Part shown: positions 17,487 through 26,202 of the stretch, in pieces
How positions within the stretch are numbered: the stretch's first letter is position 1
Layout: each line of letters starts with the position of its first letter
Source of the DNA: Sphingomonas phyllosphaerae
GTDB lineage: Bacteria; Pseudomonadota; Alphaproteobacteria; Sphingomonadales; Sphingomonadaceae
Direction of reading: 5' to 3'
NCBI RefSeq assembly: GCF_029623345.1
Contig: NZ_JAPYKH010000009.1
Location: forward strand, 1-64,000
DNA: 64,000 bases
Translations under genes and position numbers: made by a program
The notes under the pieces: generated by a model
Told to the model about the DNA's origin: nothing
Database searches by the model: none
Seen by the model: only the letters and a program-made list of their open reading frames with translations

Positions 17487-18467
17487 ATGAATGAAGACGA
17501 TCTGGTCATCGACGCACTCGAGACCCGCGCGCAGCGACGCCACGACCGCCGCGCCCTGTTCACCGCCGCGCTCGGCGCCGCCGCGGTCGGCTCCGCCTTC
17601 GTCTATGCGGATCCCGCCAAGGCGCAGACCGCGGTGACCGACGCGGACGTGCTCAACTTCGCGCTCAACCTCGAATATCTCGAGGCGCAATTCTATCTGT
17701 ATGCGGTCAACGGCACGGGCCTGCCGTCGACGCTGACCGGCAGCGGCAGCACCGCCGGCGGCACGGTCACGGGCGGCGCGCAGGTCAATTTCTCGACCGA
17801 TCCCGTCGTTGGCGCCTATGCGCGCGAGATCGCGGCGGACGAGCAGGCGCACGTCAACTTCCTGCGCACCGCGCTCGGGTCGTCGGCGGTGGCGATGCCC
17901 AACATCAACATTTCCGGTGCGGCGGACGGCCCCTTCACCGCGGCGGCGCGCGCCGCCGGCGTCGTCGATGCGACATCGGGCGTGTTCAACCCCTATGCCG
18001 ACCCGACCAGCTTCCTGCTCGGCGCCTATATCTTCGAGGACGTCGGCGTCACCGCCTACAAGGGCGCGGCGCCGCTGCTCAGCAACAAGACCTTCCTCGA
18101 GGCGGCGGCCGGGATCCTGGCGGTCGAGGCCTATCACGCCGCGATCGTGCGCACGACGCTGTACGCCAAGGGCGTGCCCGCGCTGGTCGAGGCGACCGAG
18201 AAGATCTCGGCGGCGCGCGACGCGCTCGATGGCAGCCCGACCGAGGACCAGATCCGCGGCATCGCGCCGAAGGATGATGTCGGGATCATGCCGAGCGGCA
18301 GCGGCGATACGCTGACCTCGAACATCGCGCCGCTCAACGTCAACGGCCTGGCATACAGCCGCAGCACCGGTCAGGTGCTCAACATCGTCTACCTCAACGC
18401 CGGTTCGGCGACGATGGGCGGATTCTTCCCGAACGGCGTCAACGGCAACATCCGGTCGACCACGTGA
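17487..18467 (+). CDS. Exported ferritin-like (desiccation-related family) protein, paralogue 1
   Basis: The product is 326 residues from ATG 17487 (nine bases after GGGAG); an ATG at 17478 sits too close to that site. A twin-arginine-like region and hydrophobic stretch ([22 protein letters not shown]) ends near PAKAQ, giving an exported protein. The ferritin-like domain keeps diiron-type ligands: E in [10 protein letters not shown], ExxH in [10 protein letters not shown] in FEDVGVTAY, and ExxH in VEAYHAAIV. Family members include plant desiccation-related proteins; the bacterial role is unclear. It is followed 55 bases later by a close paralogue. Confidence 0.85.
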   Translation: MNEDDLVIDALETRAQRRHDRRALFTAALGAAAVGSAFVYADPAKAQTAVTDADVLNFALNLEYLEAQFYLYAVNGTGLPSTLTGSGSTAGGTVTGGAQVNFSTDPVVGAYAREIAADEQAHVNFLRTALGSSAVAMPNINISGAADGPFTAAARAAGVVDATSGVFNPYADPTSFLLGAYIFEDVGVTAYKGAAPLLSNKTFLEAAAGILAVEAYHAAIVRTTLYAKGVPALVEATEKISAARDALDGSPTEDQIRGIAPKDDVGIMPSGSGDTLTSNIAPLNVNGLAYSRSTGQVLNIVYLNAGSATMGGFFPNGVNGNIRSTT

Positions 18468-18522
18468 GCGTGCGGCGGCGCCTTCGCCTCCCCGTCCCTC
18501 GCTCGTCACAGGAACCACGCAC

Positions 18523-19533
18523 ATGATCGATCATCGCAAAGCTCTCGACCTGCTCGCCGCCGCGGACACGCGCCGCACGGCGCGGCGCCGCTTCCTCAAG
18601 GTGGCGGGCGGCGGCACGCTCGCGCTCGGCGGCGTCAGCCTGCTGTCCGGCTGCTTCGATTCCGGGGGGTCGGACGCGCCCAATCCCACGCCGACGCCGA
18701 CGCCGACACCCGCCGCGGTGACCGACAGCGACATCCTCAACCTCGCGCTCAACCTCGAGTATCTCGAAGCGCAATTTTACCTCTACGCCGTCAACGGCAG
18801 CGGCCTGGCGGCCAATCTGACCGCGAGCGGCACCGGCACGGCGGGCGGCAGCGTCACCGGCGGCGCCAAGGTGGACTTCTCGGGCGACGCACTGGTCGGC
18901 GCCTATGCCCGCGAGATCGCCGCGGACGAGGCCGCGCACGTCGCCTTCCTGCGCGCCGCGCTCGGCTCCGCCGCGATCGCCATGCCCAACATCAACATCT
19001 CGGGCGATGCGAGCGGCGCCTTCACCGCGGCGGCGCGCGCGGCCGGCGTGATCGGCGCGAGCGACACGTTCAATCCGTACTCCTCGCCCGAGAACTTCCT
19101 GCTCGGCGCCTATCTGTTCGAGGACGTCGGGGTCACCGCCTACAAGGGCGCGGCGCCGCTGCTGTCGAGCAAGGTCTTCCTCGAGGCCGCCGCTGGCATC
19201 CTCGCGGCCGAGGCCTATCACGCCGGGCTGGTGCGCACCGTGCTCTACGCCAAGGGCATCGCCACCCCCGCTCTGGTCACCGCGGCGGGCAAGATCTCCG
19301 ACGCGCGCGACGCGCTCGACCAGGGCGGCGACACCGACCAGGGCCTGACCGGCACGAATGGCGCCGCCAATCTCGTCCCTGCCGATGCGGACGCGATCGT
19401 CTACAGCCGCAACAGCCGCCAGGTGCACAATATCGTCTACCTCAATGCCACCGGCGCCAACCAGAACGGCGGCGGTTTCTTCCCCAACGGAACCAACAAC
19501 CCCAACGCGACGCTGCGCGTCGGCCTGCCCTGA
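18523..19533 (+). CDS. Ferritin-like lipoprotein (desiccation-related family), paralogue 2
   Basis: The product is 336 residues, starting at ATG 18523 after AGGAACC. It has RRRFLK, a hydrophobic stretch and a lipobox LLSGC, so it should be an envelope lipoprotein. A Thr-Pro linker (about 55-62) leads into a ferritin-like domain very similar to the upstream gene, including [49 protein letters not shown] and AAEAYHAGLVR. The ExxH pairs are again intact. The two genes are a tandem duplication that diverged mainly at the export signal. Metal binding is inferred from ligands only. Confidence 0.87.
   Translation: MIDHRKALDLLAAADTRRTARRRFLKVAGGGTLALGGVSLLSGCFDSGGSDAPNPTPTPTPTPAAVTDSDILNLALNLEYLEAQFYLYAVNGSGLAANLTASGTGTAGGSVTGGAKVDFSGDALVGAYAREIAADEAAHVAFLRAALGSAAIAMPNINISGDASGAFTAAARAAGVIGASDTFNPYSSPENFLLGAYLFEDVGVTAYKGAAPLLSSKVFLEAAAGILAAEAYHAGLVRTVLYAKGIATPALVTAAGKISDARDALDQGGDTDQGLTGTNGAANLVPADADAIVYSRNSRQVHNIVYLNATGANQNGGGFFPNGTNNPNATLRVGLP
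18685..18711 (+). repeat. Thr-Pro microsatellite inside the lipoprotein gene
   Basis: Repeated ACGCCG units (four Thr-Pro steps) encode the linker between the lipidated cysteine and the ferritin-like domain. Such 6-bp repeats can vary in number without changing frame. Confidence 0.6.
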
Positions 19534-19585
19534 TGACCGGCGTGGGGCGGCGCGTGGCCGCCGCACGACGGGTATGACGACGACA

Positions 19586-19611
19586 GGGGGGGAGGCCATC
19601 GCCTCCTCCCC
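19586..19611 (+). terminator. Hairpin between ferritin-like and beta-barrel genes
   Basis: GGAGGC-CATC-GCCTCC, extended by a G-run on the left and TCCCC on the right, forms a strong hairpin 27 bases before the next start codon. There is no U-run, so it may be an attenuator or mRNA-stability element rather than a classical terminator. Confidence 0.45.
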
Positions 19612-19637
19612 ACAAACGATTCACGAGGGAGTGAAAC

Positions 19638-20483
19638 ATGAAGGTGATCGGATTGACCGCGGCGGCGCTGCTCGCCGCCTACGCGCTGCCCGCGACCGCG
19701 CAGGAGAGCGACGGCGGCTTCAGCGGCGTCTACGTCGGCGCGGCCGGCGGCTATGACGTCCAGACCAACGACGGCGGCCGCTCGCGCGTGCTGTTCGACC
19801 GCAACCTCGACGGGCAATATGGCGACGTGGTGCGCACCGGCTCGGGCGCCGACGCGTTCGGCCCGGGCTTCTGCGGCGGCCGCGCCACCAACCAGCTCAG
19901 CCCCGCCAATGGCGGCCGCTGCGCCAAGGACAAGGACGACTGGGCCTATTACGGCAGGCTCGGCTTCGACGCGCAGCGCGGCCGCATCGTCGTCGGCGTG
20001 GTTGGCGAGTTCGGCACCACCAACATCACCGACGGCGTGAGCGCCTTCTCGAGCACGCCGGCGAGCTATGTCTTTAATCGGGGGGTCGACTGGGAGGCGG
20101 GCGTGCGCGCGCGCGCCGGCTACACTCCGAACGACACCACGTTGTTCTACGGCACCTTCGGCCCGGGCTATGCGCGGATCGACCGCGCCTTCGGCTCGAC
20201 CAACACGACCAATACGTTCGAGGGCAGCGGCAAGCGCAACCAGTTCGGCTTCCAGGCAGGCGGCGGCGTCGAGCAGCGGCTCGGCCGGCACTTCTCGATC
20301 GGCCTCGAATATATCTATCACCAGTATCAGGACGACGATTATGTCGTCCGCGCCGCCGGGCCGGCGGGTACGCCCTTCACCAACGCCAACAACGGCGGCA
20401 GCGCCTCAGGCACCGACTTCATCCGCAGCGACGACAAGTTCCACTGGCACTCGCTGCGCGCCACCGCCGCGTTCCGCTTCTGA
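19638..20483 (+). CDS. Outer-membrane beta-barrel protein (OmpW/OmpA-barrel like)
   Basis: The product is 281 residues with a clear signal peptide (MKVIGLTAAALLAAYALPATAQ). GFSGVYVGAAGGYD is typical of small porin-like barrels. Alternating hydrophobic strands follow, e.g. WAYYGRLGFDAQRGRIVVGVVGEFG, VDWEAGVRARAGYTPNDTTLFYGTFGPGYARI and FSIGLEYIYHQY, ending with an aromatic terminal residue in RATAAFRF for BAM recognition. Start ATG 19638 has GAGGGAG upstream. Function is not readable; it follows the ferritin-like pair on the same strand. Confidence 0.85.
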   Translation: MKVIGLTAAALLAAYALPATAQESDGGFSGVYVGAAGGYDVQTNDGGRSRVLFDRNLDGQYGDVVRTGSGADAFGPGFCGGRATNQLSPANGGRCAKDKDDWAYYGRLGFDAQRGRIVVGVVGEFGTTNITDGVSAFSSTPASYVFNRGVDWEAGVRARAGYTPNDTTLFYGTFGPGYARIDRAFGSTNTTNTFEGSGKRNQFGFQAGGGVEQRLGRHFSIGLEYIYHQYQDDDYVVRAAGPAGTPFTNANNGGSASGTDFIRSDDKFHWHSLRATAAFRF

Positions 20484-20545
20484 CGCCGGTCGCTGCGCCG
20501 CCGCGTCACCTCGGGTCGCGGCGGCGCAGGACCCGCCTCAGGCGG

Positions 20546-21277
20546 TCAGACCTGCCGCATGCCGCCGTCGACGCAGAGCTCGGCGCCGGTGACGAAGCTG
20601 GCGGCGTCACTCAGCAGGAACAGCGCCGCGGCGGCGACCTCGTCGGCCCGCGCCATGCGACCGAGCGGGATCGGCGCGATCAGCGTGCGCCGTACCTCCT
20701 CGGGGACGACCGCCATCATGTCGGTGTCGGTCGGGCCCGGCGCGACGACGTTGACGCGGATGCCGCGCGGCGCGAGCTCGGCCGCCCAGCTGCGCGCGTA
20801 GGAGCGCAGCGCCGCCTTGGTCGCGGCATAGGTGCTGTACGGCGTCACTCCCATGGTCGCGGCGATTGAGCCGACCAGCACCACCGCCGCGCCGTCGCTC
20901 AGCACCGGCAGCGCCGCCTGCAACCCGAACAAGGCGCCGCGCACGTTTACCGCGAAATGGCGGTCGACATGCGCGGCGGTCTCCTCCGCCAGCGTCGCCG
21001 GCTCGGACAGGCCGGCGTTGAGCACCAGAGCGTCGATCCGCCCGTGCCGCCGCTGCACCTCGGCGACGACGCGCGCGAGATCGGCCTGCGCCGCCGCATC
21101 GGCGACGATCCCCTGCGCCGCCGCGCCCAGGTCCGCGGCCGCCGCGGCGACCTCCTGCTCCCTTCGGCCGGTCAGCACCACGGTGGCGCCCTCCTCCCCC
21201 AGCGCGCGCGCGGTCGCGAGACCGATCCCCCGTGCGCCGCCGACCACCAGCGCGATCCTGCCTGCCATCCGCGTCAT
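20546..21277 (-). CDS. SDR-family NAD(P)-dependent oxidoreductase
   Basis: The product is 243 residues, a classical short-chain dehydrogenase. It has the cofactor motif GGARGIGLA near the N-terminus, the NAG motif (LVLNAGLS), the catalytic Ser in VLVGSIAA, YxxxK in YSTYAATKAA, and the C-terminal GAELCVDGGM. The substrate is unknown. It is divergent from an HxlR regulator across an 82-base gap with a perfect inverted repeat, so it is probably the target of that regulator. Confidence 0.9.
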   Translation of the reverse strand: MTRMAGRIALVVGGARGIGLATARALGEEGATVVLTGRREQEVAAAAADLGAAAQGIVADAAAQADLARVVAEVQRRHGRIDALVLNAGLSEPATLAEETAAHVDRHFAVNVRGALFGLQAALPVLSDGAAVVLVGSIAATMGVTPYSTYAATKAALRSYARSWAAELAPRGIRVNVVAPGPTDTDMMAVVPEEVRRTLIAPIPLGRMARADEVAAAALFLLSDAASFVTGAELCVDGGMRQV

Positions 21278-21308
21278 CGTCCGTCCTTCCTCGTCATGGA
21301 GGGCGGGT

Positions 21309-21327
21309 AGATATACGACGCATATCT
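21309..21327. promoter_or_regulatory. Inverted-repeat candidate operator for HxlR regulator
   Basis: AGATAT and ATATCT are a perfect 6-base inverted repeat with a 7-base spacer, in the gap between the divergent SDR and HxlR genes. It is strikingly AT-rich for this region, and HxlR dimers bind such sites. AGGAGG at 21344-21349 is the ribosome site of the regulator. Confidence 0.5.
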
Positions 21328-21359
21328 GCTATCAAGAACGCACCAGGAGGTGAGTAGAT

Positions 21360-21749
21360 ATGGCGAGCGATACCGATCTGGCGGCGCTGTCGTGCCAGGC
21401 GATGATGGACGTGCCGCGCATCCGCCCCGTGCTCGACAAGATCGCGGACAAGTGGACGATCATGATTTTGACGGTGCTGTGCCCCGAACCCGCGCGGTTC
21501 AACGCGATCAAGCGGCGGCTCGACGGCATCACGCACAAGTCGCTCGCCGACGCGCTCAAGCGGCTCGAGCGCCACGGCCTGATCACGCGCACCGTGATCC
21601 CGAGCGCGCCGATCGGCGTCGTCTACGCGATCACCCCGCTGGGCCACTCGCTGCGCGCGCCGTTCGAGGCGCTCTGCGACTGGGCGCTCGCGCACGAGCA
21701 GGCCTTCGCCGAGGCCGCGCTCGCCTATGACCGGGCACGCGCCGCATAG
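21360..21749 (+). CDS. HxlR-family transcriptional regulator
   Basis: The product is 129 residues with the HxlR winged helix: an early cysteine (ALSCQAMM), the core LDKIADKWTIMILTVLCPEPARFNAIKRRLDGITHKSLADALKRLERHGLITR, and a wing near VVYAITPLG. The conserved Cys can sense thiol-reactive compounds in some relatives. It probably controls the divergent SDR gene and itself. Confidence 0.92.
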   Translation: MASDTDLAALSCQAMMDVPRIRPVLDKIADKWTIMILTVLCPEPARFNAIKRRLDGITHKSLADALKRLERHGLITRTVIPSAPIGVVYAITPLGHSLRAPFEALCDWALAHEQAFAEAALAYDRARAA

Positions 21750-21825
21750 CCTTCCTATCTGCCTCATCAGAAATAGTCATTCCAACTCCTACCGTCTTGG
21801 TGGATGATCGCGGCCGGAGGTGGCG

Positions 21826-22749
21826 ATGTCCGACGAGCAGGCGACGACGGAGGAGCGCGAGCCGGCGCGGCGCGGCGCCATCGAGTGGCCGACGGTGGCG
21901 CTGGCGGCGCTGATCTACGGCGGGTGGCTCGCGCTGACGTACTGGCACGCGCTGCTGCCCTGGTCGCTTCTGGTGGCGGCGGGCGGGTGGCTGGTGGCGT
22001 GGCACGGCTCGCTCCAGCACGAGACGATCCACGGCCATCCGACGCGCTGGGTGTGGGTCAACAGCGCGGTCGGCGCGGTGCCGCTGGCGCTGTGGCTGCC
22101 CTACGCGATCTACCGCGACAGCCACCGCGCGCACCATCGCAGCCCGCATATCACCGACCCGCGCCACGATCCCGAGTCGCGCTACGTCGTCGGGCACGGC
22201 CTGTCCCGCGCGCTCGCCGCGGCGCAGGCGACGCTGCTCGGGCGGCTGGTGCTCGGCCCCCCGCTCGCGGTGCTGGCGCTAGGGTTGGACGAGGCGCGGC
22301 GGCTGCGCCGCGCGCCCGCCGCTGTGCTGCGTGACTGGGCGCCGCATTGCGCCGCGGTCGTGCCGCTGGTGGCGTGGCTCGAGTGGACCGGGCTGGGCGT
22401 CGCGCGCTACGTGCTGCTGATGGTCTATCCCGGGCTCGCGCTGACCATGCTGCGCTCCTTCGCCGAGCATCGCGCCGACCTGCCGGGGCCGAGCCGCGCC
22501 GCGACGGTGGCGCGCGGCGGCGTGCTGGGGCTGCTGTACCTCAACAACCACCTCCACACCGCGCATCACGACCGGCCCGGGCTCGCCTGGTACCGGCTGC
22601 CCGCCTATCAGCGCTGCCACGCCGCGCGGCTGGAGGCGCAGGCGGGGCGGATCCATCGCAGCTACGGCGAGATCGTGCGCCGCTTCGCGCTGCGCGCGCA
22701 CGACCGGCTGGTCCATCCCGCCGCGGCACCCCGGTCAGCGCCCCGGTGA
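21826..22749 (+). CDS. Membrane fatty-acid-desaturase-like protein
   Basis: The product is 307 residues from ATG 21826, five bases after GGAGG. It has several hydrophobic segments and the three histidine clusters of the membrane diiron desaturase/hydroxylase family: LQHETIHGH, SHRAHHRSPH, and NNHLHTAHHDRPG. The family introduces double bonds or hydroxyl groups into acyl chains or carotenoids in the inner membrane. The substrate is unknown. Its TGA overlaps the GTG of the next gene, a PhnD-like protein, which is an unusual partner. Confidence 0.87.
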   Translation: MSDEQATTEEREPARRGAIEWPTVALAALIYGGWLALTYWHALLPWSLLVAAGGWLVAWHGSLQHETIHGHPTRWVWVNSAVGAVPLALWLPYAIYRDSHRAHHRSPHITDPRHDPESRYVVGHGLSRALAAAQATLLGRLVLGPPLAVLALGLDEARRLRRAPAAVLRDWAPHCAAVVPLVAWLEWTGLGVARYVLLMVYPGLALTMLRSFAEHRADLPGPSRAATVARGGVLGLLYLNNHLHTAHHDRPGLAWYRLPAYQRCHAARLEAQAGRIHRSYGEIVRRFALRAHDRLVHPAAAPRSAPR

Positions 22750-23516
22750 GCGGCGCGGTTGCCTCGCTCGGCATGTACGACCAGCCGGCGCAGCGCTGGG
22801 CCAATGACGCGTTGTGGCAGGCGATCGCGGCGCGGCTCGCCGCGCGCGGCGTGGCGGCGCCCGCGACGCTGGACCGCGGCCGCCCGGTCGAGGCGATCTG
22901 GCGCGACCCGCGGCTGCTGCTGGCGCAATGCTGCGGCTACCCGCTGGTGAGCGATCCCGCGCTCGCGCTGCGCGTCGTGGCGGTGCCGCATTACGCCGTG
23001 CCGGACTGCGCGCCGGGGCGCCACGCCAGCCGCGTGCTGGTGCGCGCCGACGATCCCGCGCCGACGCTGGCGGGGCTGCGCGGCCGCCGCGCCGCGGTCA
23101 ACGCGTTCAGCTCGAACACCGGCGCCAACCTGTTCCGCGCCGCGCTGGCGGGCGAGCCGCTCGAGCAGGTCTTCGCCGCCTTGGTGGAGACCGGCTCGCA
23201 CCGCGCCAGCGCCGCCGCAGTGCGCGACGGCATCGCCGACGTCGCCGCGATCGACGCGGTGAGCTATGCGGCGCTCGCGCGCGACGAACCCGGCGCGGTG
23301 GCGGGGCTGCGCCAGCTCGCGCTCACCCGCTCCTCCCCCGCGCTGCCCTTCGTCACCGCGCGCGCCACGCCCGTCGCGCTGGTGGCGGCGCTGCGCGACG
23401 CGTTGCACGCCGCGGTGCACGACCCGGCACTGGCGGGCGCGCGCGCGGCGCTGTTCCTCGCCGACGTCGCGCCCGCGAGCGTCCACCGCTACGTGGCGTT
23501 GCGCGCGCTCCACTGA
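22746..23516 (+). CDS. PhnD-like periplasmic-binding-fold protein without signal peptide
   Basis: The product is 256 residues. The fold is that of phosphate/phosphonate ABC-transporter binding proteins (PhnD/COG3221): early LGMYD and LLLAQCCGYPL, then HASRVLVRADDPAPTLAGLRGRRAAVNAFSSNTGANLFRAAL, VETGSHRASAAAVRDGIADVAAIDAVSYAAL and the second-lobe end. No signal peptide or lipobox is visible, whether the start is GTG 22746 (overlapping the desaturase stop) or ATG 22773. No permease or ATPase gene is adjacent, so this is probably a cytoplasmic ligand-binding protein working with the desaturase. Role unknown. Confidence 0.75.
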   Translation: MSGAVASLGMYDQPAQRWANDALWQAIAARLAARGVAAPATLDRGRPVEAIWRDPRLLLAQCCGYPLVSDPALALRVVAVPHYAVPDCAPGRHASRVLVRADDPAPTLAGLRGRRAAVNAFSSNTGANLFRAALAGEPLEQVFAALVETGSHRASAAAVRDGIADVAAIDAVSYAALARDEPGAVAGLRQLALTRSSPALPFVTARATPVALVAALRDALHAAVHDPALAGARAALFLADVAPASVHRYVALRALH

Positions 23517-23583
23517 GCCGCGCGCCGACGCGGCACGGCGCGGGCGCGGTTCCTTTCGGCGCCGTCACGCGTATGCGCATCGG

Positions 23584-25401
23584 ATGGAACAACAGGCACT
23601 CGTCATCGCGCTGATCGGCGCGCTGGGCATCGGCGCGCAATGGGTGGCGTGGCGCACCGGCTGGCCCGCGATCGCGCTGATGCTCGTCGCCGGCGTCATC
23701 GCCGGGCCGGTGACCGGCCTGATCGACCCGCATCGCACCTTCGGCACGCTGCTCGAGCCGCTCGTCTCGGTCGCCGTCGCGATCATCCTGTTCGAGGGCG
23801 GCCTCAGCCTCAACTTCCGTGAGCTGCGCCGCACCGACGGCGCGGTGACGCGGCTGCTGCTGGTGGGCGTGCCGGTCGGCTGGCTGCTCGGCGCGCTCGC
23901 CTGTTATTATATCGGCGGGCTGGTCTGGCCGGTCGCGATCCTGTTCGCGGGCATCCTCGTCGTTACCGGGCCGACCGTCGTGCTCCCGCTGCTGCGGCAG
24001 AGCAACATCGCGCCGCGGCCGCGCGCGATCCTCAAATGGGAAGCGATCGTCAACGACCCGATCGGCGCTTTGTGCGGCGTCGTCACCTACGAATATCTCC
24101 GTCGTGCCGGCGAGGGCGTGACGATCACGCAGCTGCTGCTCTCGCTGCTCGCTGCCAGCGTGGTGTCGGGGTTGATCGGCTATGGCGCGGCGCGCGCGGT
24201 CGCCTGGGCCTTCCCGCGCGGGCACGTGCCCGAATATCTCAAGGCGCCAGTGCTGCTGGTGGCGGTGATCGGCACCTTCGTCGTGTCAAACCTCGTCCAG
24301 CAGGAAACCGGGCTGCTTGCGGTGACGGTGATGGGCGTGGCGCTCGCCAACCTGCGGCTCGACTCGCTGCGCGACATCCACCCGTTCAAGGAGAATGTCA
24401 CCGTCCTGCTGATCTCGGGCGTGTTCGTGCTGCTGTCGGCGACGCTCAACCTGGGCGTGCTCGAGCGCTTCGAGTGGCGCTTCGCCGCCTTTCTGCTCGC
24501 GCTGCTGTTCCTGGTGCGCCCCGCCACGGTGCTGCTCAGCCTCGCCTTCACGCGCGTGCCCTGGAACGAGCGGCTGCTGGTCGCCTGGATCGCACCGCGC
24601 GGCATCGTCGCGGTGGCGATCTCGGGCCTGTTCGCGCTGCGGCTGGGCAATCTCGGCTATGACGACGGTTCGATCCTGGTGACGCTCTCCTTCGCGGTGG
24701 TGGTGGCGACGATCGTGGCGCACGGCTTCTCGATCGGCGCGGTGGCGCGCTTGCTCAAGGTGACGGGGGCGACCGAGCGCGGCCTGCTGATCGTCGGTGC
24801 GACGCCGTGGAGCATCGCGCTGGCGGCGCAGCTGCGCCAGCTCGACGTGCCGGTGACGATCTGCGACACCAGCTGGCAGCGGCTCGCGCCAGCGCGACGC
24901 GGCGGGATCGACTCCTATCACGGCGAGATCCTCGCCGAGGCGACCGAGGACCGGCTCGACCTGTCGCGCTACCAGGTGCTCGTCGCCACGACCGACAACG
25001 AGGCGTACAACGCGCTGGTGTGCAACGAATTCGCCCCCGAACTCGGCCGCGACAACGTGTATCAGCTCGGCGCCGGAACGCACGAGGACGACCGCCGCGC
25101 GCTGCCCGCGTCGCTGCGCGGCCGCGCGCTCTTCACCAGCGGACACGGCGTCGAGGAGATCGTCCGTCGCGTCGATGACGGCTGGGCCTTCCGCAAGACG
25201 CGGATTACCGACAAGTTCGACTATGCGACCGCGCGCGCCGACATGGCCGACGAGGCCGACATGCTGCTGCTGCTGCGCAAGGGCGCGCCGCTGCGCTTCT
25301 TCTCGCACGCGAGCCGGCCGGTACCGCAGTCGGGCGACACGATCATCAGCTTCGGTCCGCCCGCCGGGCCGCGACGCGCGCAGCAGGAGGTGAGCGTATG
25401 A
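23584..25401 (+). CDS. CPA1-type cation/proton antiporter with TrkA-N domain
   Basis: The product is 605 residues. The first 390 form about 12 membrane segments of a Na+/H+ exchanger, with FEGGLSLNFRELRR, GPTVVLPLLRQ, the ion-site KWEAIVNDPIGAL (Asn-Asp pair), and WIAPRGIVAVAISGLFALRL. From about 395 a Rossmann domain (GLLIVGATPWSIALAAQLRQLDVPVTICD) resembles the nucleotide-binding TrkA-N domain that gates such transporters. It exports Na+ or K+ in exchange for protons. Start ATG 23584 lacks a strong ribosome site. Its stop overlaps the next gene. Confidence 0.88.
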   Translation: MEQQALVIALIGALGIGAQWVAWRTGWPAIALMLVAGVIAGPVTGLIDPHRTFGTLLEPLVSVAVAIILFEGGLSLNFRELRRTDGAVTRLLLVGVPVGWLLGALACYYIGGLVWPVAILFAGILVVTGPTVVLPLLRQSNIAPRPRAILKWEAIVNDPIGALCGVVTYEYLRRAGEGVTITQLLLSLLAASVVSGLIGYGAARAVAWAFPRGHVPEYLKAPVLLVAVIGTFVVSNLVQQETGLLAVTVMGVALANLRLDSLRDIHPFKENVTVLLISGVFVLLSATLNLGVLERFEWRFAAFLLALLFLVRPATVLLSLAFTRVPWNERLLVAWIAPRGIVAVAISGLFALRLGNLGYDDGSILVTLSFAVVVATIVAHGFSIGAVARLLKVTGATERGLLIVGATPWSIALAAQLRQLDVPVTICDTSWQRLAPARRGGIDSYHGEILAEATEDRLDLSRYQVLVATTDNEAYNALVCNEFAPELGRDNVYQLGAGTHEDDRRALPASLRGRALFTSGHGVEEIVRRVDDGWAFRKTRITDKFDYATARADMADEADMLLLLRKGAPLRFFSHASRPVPQSGDTIISFGPPAGPRRAQQEVSV

Positions 25402-26060
25402 GCGAGAGGGCGATCAAGCGGATCAAGGCGATCGAGGCGGGCACGGCGGCGCTGCTGCTCGGCCTCGCGGCCTGCTCGTCGCCGCCGGCGGGTGACCGCG
25501 ACAACGCCGCCGACGGCGCCGAGGTGGCCGACAACGTCGCCGCGCCCGGCAACGACGCCGAGGCGGTGGCGCCGCCCAAGTCGATCCTGCGCCCCGAGGT
25601 CGCCGCCCCCGCACCGGAGGAGGAGGCGCCGCGCGCCGAGGACGTCGTGGTCGGCTTCGACGCGGCCGGCAAGACGCTGACCGACGAGGCGACGGCGGCG
25701 CTCGACGCGCTGGTCGCCAGCCCGGCGGCGCGCGCCAGCGGCGCCGTCACGCTGCGCGGCCATAGCGACTCGCGCGGCGACGATCGCGCCAACCTGCGTG
25801 CGTCGCGCCGCCGCGCCGAGACCGTGCGCGACTATCTCGTGGCCAAGGGGATCGACCCGGCGCGCCTGACCGTGATCGCGCTCGGCGAGACCAGCCCGCT
25901 CGTCCCCAACGCGCATCCCGACGGCAGCGACGATCCCGAGGCGCGACAGAAGAACCGCCGCGTCGAGGTGCATGTCGCGCCGCCCGCGCCCGCGTCCGCC
26001 GCTACCCCCGTACCGGAGCGCGACGACGCGGCCGCCGGCAATGCCGCCGCGGCCCGGTAG
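25398..26060 (+). CDS. OmpA-family lipoprotein
   Basis: The product is 220 residues. A lipobox (LGLAAC, Cys near 26) follows the signal sequence. A disordered Ala/Asp/Pro-rich segment (27-90) leads to an OmpA C-terminal peptidoglycan-binding domain (about 92-195) with LRGHSDSRGDDRANLRASRRRAETVRDYLVAKGI and NRRVEV. It anchors the outer membrane to the cell wall. The ATG overlaps the antiporter stop (ATGA), an unexpected pairing of inner- and outer-membrane proteins. Confidence 0.87.
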   Translation: MSERAIKRIKAIEAGTAALLLGLAACSSPPAGDRDNAADGAEVADNVAAPGNDAEAVAPPKSILRPEVAAPAPEEEAPRAEDVVVGFDAAGKTLTDEATAALDALVASPAARASGAVTLRGHSDSRGDDRANLRASRRRAETVRDYLVAKGIDPARLTVIALGETSPLVPNAHPDGSDDPEARQKNRRVEVHVAPPAPASAATPVPERDDAAAGNAAAAR

Positions 26061-26138
26061 GGAACATCGACAGGCGCCGCCCCGTCCCCTCGCAGCGGAT
26101 CGTTGCGCGACCGCTCAGCGCGTGTGACGCATCCCCGT

Positions 26139-26158
26139 GTTCCGGCGAAAGCCGGAAC
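26139..26158. repeat. REP-like hairpin with GAAA tetraloop
   Basis: GTTCCGGC-GAAA-GCCGGAAC is a perfect eight-base stem with a GAAA loop, flanked by CCCC and CCAGG. From memory this motif is a frequent dispersed repeat in sphingomonad genomes; that is unverified here. Confidence 0.65.
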
Positions 26159-26202
26159 CCAGGGCCAAGCCGAACTAGGCCTCGTGGCGCGCGCGACCAT
26201 GG

